Position numbers and translations under genes: made by a program
NCBI GenBank assembly: GCA_030062745.1
Contig: CP099845.1
Coordinates: 20,668,556-20,732,555 of the forward strand
DNA length: 64,000 nucleotides
Direction: 5' to 3'
Source of the DNA: Capitulum mitella
Lineage: Eukaryota > Arthropoda > Thecostraca > Pollicipedomorpha > Pollicipedidae
The notes under the pieces: model-generated
What the model was told of the DNA's origin: nothing
The model's input: only the letters and a program-made list of their open reading frames with translations
Databases searched by the model: none
In this document: positions 55,201 to 64,000 of the stretch, piece after piece
How the letters are laid out: every line of letters begins with the position of its first letter
Position numbering within the stretch: the first letter of the stretch is position 1

Positions 55201-57959
55201 AGACTCCAGGGATTTTACGCGGCATGTCATGACTCGTGTTGCATTGTAAGCGAGTTATTTTTATTCGAGCATACTGGGAAGAGATACAGACCGTAAAAGC
55301 AACTTTATCGCTACTGCATTGCGTCAGGCTGTCGATGTTTCATTGATCACGACGTAGTAAGTTTGATGACACCGGAGATTTCAAAACTTTCTGCGGAGAC
55401 TTTTCCAATAACAATTCGGCTTTCTCTCGGAGTCTGGCTACGTCTCCCTACGGCTTGTTGCGCAAACATCTGATCGTCTCCTATTTCCTGGATCAAGCAC
55501 TCGACATCTTCACCTGTTCGGCGAGGCTGGGGCGCGACTGCCGCCCGACAGCCGTGAACCGTGCCCCGGACGGCAGCAGCGCAGCTCAAACTCGCTCGGC
55601 GTCGCGTCCGGCCGCTCCTGCTGATCCCAGAATCGCCCCGGCTGGCTGTGGAACCTGCAGGGGGGCGCCGGCTCCAGCAGCCAGCTCGGGGGGGGCGCGC
55701 AGCGGGGGCGCTGCTCTGCGGGGATTATCGCCGTCTCCAGGGGCCGGCCCGCAATCGGCGTACGATGATGGCAGCCGGGGCGGGGCGGCGAGGAGCGGGC
55801 AGAGTGTGGGAGGCGGTGGCAGAGTGTGGGAGCCGAGGGGGTCCGGGTTAGATAGTGGACAGCCCGGTAACGGGGCGAGCGAGTCGTCACCGCCGCTGCC
55901 CTCTGAACGGACTCTCGGGCAGTGGGGTGGCGAGCCCCGGCCAGACGGCAGGGAAGAGATGACTTCTGAGGGGTGGCCTGTATGACGCCGCCCACGGCAG
56001 AGGTGTCTGTTGAGTGGTGACATGTTCAATGGGCTTCTTTTGCAGCTGCCGTTTGTTTTATTCCGCGTCCGATAGGCAACGGAATTCAAGTTTCGAATAA
56101 ACGTCAACGGAGTTATTACAAGAGTTTCACCATTTTTAAATAGATGGTCGGTTGCAGTCGGTTGCAGCATGTGCGTTGTTAGATATACGTGTTGGTGGCC
56201 ATTAGTGGAACATTTAATAATATCTCGCTTCCAGAATTGCATGTAGTTATTCGGAGAAAGACGCTTCGTTGAGAAAAAAATAACACGATATCGGGAGTTT
56301 TGGATCTGTCAATTTTCTCAAGTTTTCGTGATGATTTGCTGTGTTTCTTGTCAAATTAGCGTCTCACATTAATACACAAATCCCGAACTTAAGGTTGGCA
56401 ACATGAACTGAAGTAGTAAAATTATGTGCTAAGTTTCGGAAGCTAAGTTATAATATGCCGGAAGAGACACTGTTACAACAGCATACATACAGGTGGCAGT
56501 GTCGCAGTATTAAATCGCAAGAACTACATATTATGTACCACATTTCACCTTGTTGCAATGGACTATGCTGGCATGCGCACCAATGCAATCTTTCGTTTGC
56601 GCCAAGAACTAAAGATGCGGAGAATCCCGAATCCTCTATTCAACGGATCACAGAAACTCATAGTGGGTCAGGTAGTTTCACATTAAGTCAAGCAAGTAAC
56701 CGATGAAAGTGTCTGGCCTATTACACGTGTGCTTGAACTGTAGTTGCTCCAAAGCAACAGGCATTTTCCACCACGACGTTTTACCTCTCAATATCCCGAA
56801 GCTACCTGTAAAAAGCCGTCGTAGTAGGTGAGTGGCACAATAAGTAGCCCTCCGTCAAGGTTTCGGTCAGTCAGTAACGACAAATATCCCCGCTGGTCAG
56901 CCGGAACCACAAACTGGCGTGGATGAGACCGGCCCTGAGACTCCTCTGCTGTCAGGCCAGCCGCCGCTCAGAGCTATTCGGAGCTCAGCCGCCTGCCGCC
57001 GGGGCCGATACTGTGCCGGAAGGCTCGTCGGCCTCAGTCGCTGCCAGCGGCAGGCTCATTTGGAGTGGCCGCCGCTGTCGGCGTCATTAAATTTACGGTC
57101 AGTTATTGCCGGCAGTGCTTCGCGCTGTCCGGTCGGCTGAATGCAATACCTGCTACTGGGGAATGCGGCGCGTCATGGGAGCAAATCGCTCCTGATCTCC
57201 TGCGGGTTCGGCTCGCTGCTAATGCACGTCGAGGGACCAGGGAGCATAAGAGAATGAAAGGTGTCCCTGTGCGGTCTTCTTCGCATGCTTAGGTGAAATG
57301 TAAGTTCCTGGCGTTTTTTCCAGAAGACCTTATTCGGAAGTCGGAAAAAGCTTGGAAGTGTTTATTCTTTTCCAGATGGCTTTTGAATACAAAACAGGGA
57401 ATGTTTAGCAACGATGCGAGAAACATAAAAAAGGCGACGTCGATTCTGGTGCTCGGGAGAATTTAAGTCTGCTGTAATTAAGCTCAGACTCCGGTTCATC
57501 GTTATTGAGCGGATTTATAAGTGGCATGGATTTATAAAATGAGCTCGTCATAACGCAGATTGCTGAGGCTTAATATAAGGGCTATCTTAGAACACTTCTA
57601 GACCTGTTTTGTATCAAGAATTAAAGGAAAAGATGTTGCAGGCCATGGTTCGTGCAGTGCACATATTGTGAGCCACGTACATTCTAACTGTATGCCTGAC
57701 ACATGGGTGCAGTTCCTAAACAAGCTTGGCTTCGGCACGCCACAGTTAAAGCTGCGAACTTTCGAGAGCTAATTAGACGTTCTTATACAAGACATCTCAA
57801 ATTAGCAGCCCGTGCTTCCCACGGAACCTACCAAACCTGGCACATAATCCGCCGGCGGTCTGAAACTGCTGTTGCGTCCATTTCGTCGGCTCAAAACGAA
57901 ACGAAGACGAACGATCCCGACTCGAGAGTTCCAACCCCACCGCCGTCGGCGATAGAATT

Positions 57960-58210
57960 ACCCATGCAATAACCGCGCCCCCGGGCTCGTCTGCGCGCAT
58001 TATCACCGCCGGATCCCATGAGCCGTCCGCGCGCGCCGCCGGCGAATTTCGCCGGCGTAATTTCATCAGCGCGTCCGCCTGTGTTTCGTACGGTAGTCGC
58101 GGTGCCCGCGCTCACGAATGCAAATCAAACGGCGCGTATGCAGAACGCGCCGGTCTGGGGGGAAATCCTCGCCGTAATAAAAGCGCGCCGAGCCTAATTC
58201 AGCCCCCGCG
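57960..58210. promoter_or_regulatory. Enhancer-like GC island with octamer and Hox-type words
   Basis: Within GC-rich DNA lie an octamer ATGCAAAT (58117-58124), CCGTAATAAAAG (58172-58183, Hox/Cdx-like), GCGTAATTTCAT and a GCCGGCGAATTTCGCCGGC palindrome (58039-58057). No reading frame is conserved-looking. Proposed as regulatory DNA upstream of the Sidestep-like gene; inference only. Confidence 0.3.
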
Positions 58211-58300
58211 AGAGGACTCGAGGTGTGAGGACGCCCTTCTTCTGCCGGAAGCGTTTCGTGTTGGGCGGCTTCAGAGCGTCGGCAGAGATTGTGACGATGG

Positions 58301-61300
58301 ACGGGGTCACGGGAACGGTCCGTTTGAGCGTTGTTTCGTTTCCTGAAACTTTCTGTTTTCTGTGCCATGTTGTTTTATGTTTCGTCTCCAGGTGTTTTCA
58401 TATTCCGCAAGTGGCGATCATCGCACTTCGAAGGAAGCAAGATCGAAACAAACCTTGGTGCGATGCTTTGATCTGATGCGATTTGCAAGCGAGCCATTAT
58501 ACACTAATTTTGCTATAACAAGACCAACAAAGCAGAACTATTTCCACTATCGTCCGAGTCAAAGGCGCTATTTTTTATCTCACTGCCATCAAACGTGTGA
58601 TCGCGATCGCGTATAGTACAAAATGCCACCGAAGTCACGCATGTAGTTTTCAGTACCTCAGAATGTTCTAGTTTCAAAACGTAGCACTGAAATATCTTCC
58701 AAACAGGGAAATGCACGCGAAATACAAATGTCATGGATTATGGTCCGTCAAAGTCGCTTGTAAAATTATAGCTCACGACTCTAAGGTGTAAACACTGAGG
58801 TATTTACGAGCCTTTTCAGATGGCTACGACATATCAATAAACATTTCCATTGTTTGTCTGAAAAGGATTGGGTTTCCCGTAATTGAAGCGTTGCTCTTTG
58901 TTGCATCATGTTGCTCAAAAACTTGACCTTCATTTGTGAAATGACTACGGGTGAGGCAAGTTACCTGTAACCAAACGTCAGAGAAGCAGAAATAGATTGT
59001 GGGAAGTAATTACAACGGAACAGACTTCAAACTCACCTTGTTTCATGACACACAAAAGTGCATCCGCATATTTCGGTAGTAATTTCATTGAAGTTGGGCG
59101 TATTTGCGCACACCACTATCTGCAGTACATTAAAAACCACACCATTTGCATACTTACTTCAACGGCATAAGCCACGCAGGCATCCTCTTATCCCCTATAT
59201 GGCCTAGTTCCTGCGAAACTTTCTCTTAAGCCATCATAAGGGTATTCAAATGAACCACTAGGCCAATGGAAACAGCGTTACAAGTAGGCATTAGCTTCCG
59301 CCGCTACGGTGTTACTGCCGGGAAACGAGGGGCTTATGGCGCGGCGCTGACAAGAAGCTGATGGTCGTTGCTCACAAGAAAATGAGAATTCTTGAATAAT
59401 CACAACGGGGAACGGTAGACATATGGTTAACATGTGTCTCAGAGATGGTTTTTGGTATGCCGCATTGCTTCAGAATATGACAACTTTTGCATGTGCTCGT
59501 TCGTATACGTACAAAAGGACGCCACATCTTCTATTAGCAGGAAAAGGTGTCGTGAGTTTGAAAGATTCGGTGGTGCCTTTACGGCTCAGACTGTCGAAAG
59601 TGGAATTTTGTTGAATAATTGAAATATTTGGCAACATGTAGACGTGTGTTGGATGGCATAGCCTCAACGTATAGCCGTGGACAATAGCATCACCCAGTCG
59701 ATGACGCTTGTATCAGATACTTCCCGCGGACTTGTAGCCTAAATCGATCTCATCGACTTCCGTTCATTCGTAGCTTTCTCTACGGGGAGCCAATTCCATT
59801 GAGATCACAAATATGGGTACCCCGTTAGAGCAACGTTAAGTGGCTGAATCCAGTGCGGAAGCCTCTGCCAAGATGCGCCGAAGAACGGAATGCTCAAGAT
59901 TGCATAGTCGAGTTACTAGAAAGTGATTTTTAAATTTATTTCGCGAGAGCGAAATTTGCCTGAATGTCACATCTGATACAGAACAAGGCTCATCTGCCAA
60001 CAGAGCAAGGTGGAGCCATCAGTCCCGATTTAACGTTTGAAATGGATTGCCATGACCCTCATTCATCCCTGACAACCGCGGTATCGTGAACTCACAAGGA
60101 CACCATAACTCCTGTCTATGAGGCGGGAGGGCAGCCTCGTCCTGGGCCGCACCTCACTGAACACGTCGACTCTAGTGCCGCCGTTATCTGGAGCGACAGC
60201 TGGGCTACGGCATACCGCGGGCGTAATGGACGGCTAAAGCCGGGCATGCGTCTTTCGGAATAGCTAGCGGCAGGGGAGGCGTCATCGCCGCTGTGCGAGT
60301 GGAGCTGGCTTGAACGGACGTTTGACGTCACAGACCAGGCATACGTCTGAGCGGATGCGTTTTGAATGTGTCATATTTCCCACGCCAACATTGAAAGCTG
60401 TCCAATATTTTCACGCAGCTCACATTGCTCTTTGAGTGGCAGGCATCCATCGTTTGTAGTAGACTCTAGCCAGTATGCTTTCAACTTTAATTAGGCTTGG
60501 GGTAATTCGTGGGCATTCCTTTGTTTGCATATGAAGCGTGATGTAGGGATTACCACTCATTGGCATAGCTATTGCGCTGTGGAAGCATGCAGTTAAACTG
60601 TGTAATAACATTATGAATTGTTCTTTTATGCCTCATACTCAATGTAAACATAGAGAAACAATAAGCGTGTTTCAGGATATCGAACAGGAGCATTCTGTGT
60701 TGGCTGAGATATTTGGTTTCGTTTTCTAGATTTAAAAAAGTTATTTTTTGCTTGGCCTTTATTGCAGTTTGAACAACAAATGAATCCAAGGAATTTATTA
60801 AAGTGGTCAGAGATTGCCGGAGTAAAGATCTGCCTTCGGGTTACTCTGCAGAAACATCAGCTGTGAATAAGGCATTGTCTCGCTAAAGAAGTTAGCCTGT
60901 CATATTCTTGGGGGCAACTGTGGCCGAGATAAGGCCATTTATGATCACACCACACGAATTCGTGTAACGAACCGAAGAAAAACGACGCATTTGTGATTAG
61001 CAGCAGCTGCATGGTATCAAATGTGCCGTAACACCGCCACAAGGAACAGCTCATGAATCGATGACTCACTCGTAATCTTCAAGTACTGTAGCAGTGCGTT
61101 GTCTCTAAGACATGCTGTCATAATTGCATAGTGACATATGGCATAGTGTCGCAATGTCCCAACCAGTTTTCGCAAAATCTTGAGGCATTGGTTTGAAATT
61201 TGAGGTACTGAGGTATTCGAACTGGGCAGATCAAAGTATAGTGCTAAAGTGCGCCTGTTTACCTCTTGCGTACATGCTAACCAGGCTCTCGATATGCATA

Positions 61301-63008
61301 TCATTCGAGAGCATCAAAGTAACTTTCGTTACGTGTTACGGACAACATGTGAATTTCAAAGTTATGTTTCTGGTAATTTCAGACGTATAAAATGACGGTT
61401 CCCGTCAGGTGTTGCTTCATTTCCGAGCCTCAGCCAGGCTGACCCCACTCTGCCTTCCGCCGCCGCTGCGCCGCGATTTCCGCGGTCGGCGTCGGCGAGC
61501 GGTGTCGGCGGCACCCCAGAGAGGCGTTCGTTTTCGTCAGCAGTCGCCGGGCCCCGGCAGCGGGCCGCCGCCCGGCCCCCGTCGAGCAAAACAAACAGGT
61601 GCTAATGAACGGCTCCCGACGGAGGCCGCCGCTCGTCGGCGGCCGTAATCAGCGCCCGAGGCGCTCTCGAGTCTCGGCAGAGCGGCGGCGGGAAGGCGCG
61701 CGGCCCGCGACGGCCCTGATCGGCGCGGCCGACGCCAGTTAAACCGACGCCGAGGCACGTGTTGACGCGGCGTGACAGCGGGCGGCGCTTTTGAAGACGC
61801 TGTTTGTCAAACACGTTTTGGGACTTCGGGACGTTGCTGAGGCGCTCAGGTTTGCCGTGTCGTGCCCGAGGAGAGTTGTGATTTTCGTTTGTAGGTGTTT
61901 GCGTGAGAGCTCGGCGACACTTCTTCCGAACACTCCGACGTCGCCATACATGTGCCTGATAGCCGCATCTTGACAAATCTTGACGTGCATGAGCTGCAAT
62001 ATCTCGTGACTCCGTCCCGCAGCATGTCCGCGACGTGGACGGACCTAACTAGAACAGAACACGCCCAGCCGCCAGACGACCCGCTGCGCCCCGGCCAGCG
62101 CGCCTCCGCCCGCGGCCGGTGACGGGGTGGATTCCGCCGCGTTGACTTGCATCTCTCGGTCGACACCCGCGCGGCCGGCCGGCCGGCCATTAGCGTTGGC
62201 ATGTGGGCCACGTCCGGCGGCTCGGACGGCGGCCGGACGGCCCTTCATCAGCCGGCGCGCCGCGAGTGGCAGACGGACGGACAAACGGCGGCCGGTCCGA
62301 CAGCGGCCGCCGTAATTGCAGGTGGCCGACTGCCGGCCGCGCCGCCGCTGACGGCCGCCGGCCTGACGGTCTGACGGACGGCCGCGGCACGCGCAGCGCG
62401 CAGAGGCACGGCAAGCGGATCAACAGACACTACTTTTGTACTTCGTTGTGGTCGGGCCGGCCGGTTAATTTGATGCTTTTCGCGCATTGAAGTAAGACTT
62501 AACTTGCCTTCGTTTTTATTTATAACTTTACGAGATGTCTCTAAATAAACGTATTTCCCAGACGGTGTAACTTAATTTTATGTTGTGACTACACTAATCA
62601 AACGATTACACAATAATTGCGACTACATAAATTAAATTACTACGAAAATTAAATTGACTAATTAAAACTGTTGCGACTACACAACAGTTTCATTGTGACT
62701 TAAATTTATGTCATGCATGAAAAATTGCAGCCTTATGAACATTATCATGATGACCCGGGGTGATGCCATGGGTACCATAAATTGATCTCCCATAGCTTTA
62801 TAACACATGCTGCACGCTCTCGCCCATCTCGCACGACCATTCTACCGATAAAGAGAAAGAAAATTCGAAACAAATCAGATCGCAAGACATCATCGTCTTT
62901 TGCACGTCATGCATACGTACATACATGTGCGTCAACATCATATTGACACTGTTTAGAAAACCTCAACAAATCATTTTAGCGAAATATACATGACTGATGT
63001 CCCGAGTG
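58301..63008. other. Right flank, no supported gene
   Basis: AT-rich to about 61400, then a GC-rich block (61400-62470) with CTAATGA, GTAATCAGC, CCATTAGCG and GTAATTGCAGGTG words typical of homeodomain and E-box sites. From 62500 it is AT-rich with no gene. No protein family is recognised in any frame. Confidence 0.4.
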
Positions 63009-63167
63009 CAGGGGCACGGGATCTCTTCCACGGCTGGGGGCGGGGAGGGGCAAAAAAGTGTTTTGGGTCAATTCTTTCCAATACCCATAGCCGGTGGTTA
63101 AATTTTAAAAGGTCGGGGGCCGCGGCCCCTTTGCCCCCCCCCCCCTTCCCAACTTTACGCGCCCCTG
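63009..63167. mobile_element. Small hAT-like MITE
   Basis: The 159-base segment starts CAGGGGCACGG and ends CGCGCCCCTG, with further inverted G-rich/C-rich blocks (GGGGCAAAAAA versus CCTTTGCCCC). Flanking octamers CCCGAGTG and ACTGAGTG agree at six of eight bases, compatible with an aged 8-base target duplication as made by hAT transposases. No coding capacity. Confidence 0.55.
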
Positions 63168-64000
63168 ACTGAGTGATTCTGAAAATTTGACAACACAGCG
63201 CTGTTTGGTCACAGAGTTATGGGGCAGAGAAAAGTGGGGGCATCTGATCGGAAGTATTGCTCCAGGAATACTTTCTAGGCAACAGGCCCCTACGGGCAAA
63301 GACACGGGGATTCAAACGCCCAAAAAATAAAAATAAAGGGCTGGGTTATTTTCGGACGACTATTTCACAGTACGTGGTTTAGCGGATGCGGTCTCATTGG
63401 GCTGCGAAAAGCGTTATGGTCGGGCCGGCCCCACGTGTTTTTCTTGTTCTTCTTGAAGTGCGACTGAACCTACAGCCTCCCTTGTATCAACTAACTATCA
63501 ATGTGAATTGCATTACAAAAACAGGACACCAGGCTGTCCTGTCGCGACAGCCTGACAGGAACACCGACCGACCACCTCGCCTAGGGGTGGCCTGTTAATA
63601 CACGTGAATGCTAGGATGTGCTGTGCGCGCTGTGAAGCTCATAAAAACACTTGCTCGCAAAGAACGCGCTACATGATCTAAATATCTTTTTGTGTTCATA
63701 AAGAGGCGTGTTTCGTATTTTTTATAGTTTGCAGACGGGGTTACAGCTGCTAAAATGGCTCAGATCGTGGGAATTCCTTTAGAATAGTGCTGCGATCGTG
63801 GACGTTTTTGTTGTTGAAGAAGTGATGATTTCAAAGAACAGTTGTTTGGTTGAGAAATGTTCAATATCTCATAAGCACTTGTCTCACGGAGACACCATAC
63901 AAAACTGCTAGTAAACTACGATAGGTTTAGGTAGACTGCTTAGAGCGTTAAATACCAATGTCGGTCATTGCGATTGCACTGCATTTCGAAGTGATGTCCA
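63168..64000. other. Right end of window, nothing recognised
   Basis: Mixed-composition DNA with no supported gene, RNA gene or repeat. Confidence 0.4.

Larger units (their letters stand above)
51371..58300. other. Upstream intergenic stretch with GC islands, no supported gene
   Basis: GC islands at about 51380-51800, 52900-53200, 53640-53870, 54950-55250, 55490-55960, 56930-57280 and 57960-58280 alternate with AT-rich DNA. Long open frames in the islands (161-218 codons) occur in several frames at once and match no known family, so they are taken as compositional. A short tandem repeat lies at 52206-52284. Confidence 0.45.

Noticed and set aside
55455-56242. Overlapping 160-218-codon frames on both strands
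   Set aside because: GC-island composition; the frames are mutually antisense and show no family features.

Overview
The window looks like arthropod nuclear DNA, most likely crustacean; a barnacle is plausible but not proven. The evidence is long introns with canonical GT-AG borders, coding exons much richer in G+C than the surrounding DNA, a degenerate TTAGG-type telomere-like tract, tRNA-derived SINEs and small DNA-transposon remnants. No bacterial-style operon, rRNA gene or intact retroelement was seen.

One gene can be read with confidence. It lies on the minus strand and fills the left 37.6 kb. Eleven exons (37583 down to 4132), with splice phases that agree at every junction, encode a signal peptide, five immunoglobulin domains and the first part of a fibronectin type III (FN3) domain. 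Motifs in Ig1 (LPCDVT, LRLVLWY, VYRCRVDF, NLTVI), Ig5 (YRWSFN, LLCWAQNSLG) and the FN3 start (GFDGGL, FRLEV) identify the arthropod Sidestep family of axon-guidance surface proteins, partners of Beaten-path receptors. The gene runs off the left edge: the rest of FN3, the membrane span and the cytoplasmic tail are missing. A 24-base, phase-1 symmetric candidate microexon at 23460-23483, between the signal-peptide exon and Ig1, is the most interesting new feature of the gene.

The introns hold several degenerate GC-rich minisatellites (about 5.05-5.6, 8.5, 12.0-12.4, 13.4-13.6, 16.2 and 17.4-17.6 kb), microsatellites, GC islands with embedded AT-rich factor-binding motifs that look like enhancers, and in the 14 kb first intron a TTAA-flanked DNA element with hairpin ends, a tRNA-derived SINE and a 65-base-arm foldback repeat. 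The right 26 kb (37.7-64 kb), upstream of the gene, contains no gene I can support. It holds a second copy of the SINE, AT-rich stretches carrying AGGTCA half-sites, GC islands and a small hAT-like MITE near 63 kb. A possible plus-strand promoter and first exon lie at 174-337.
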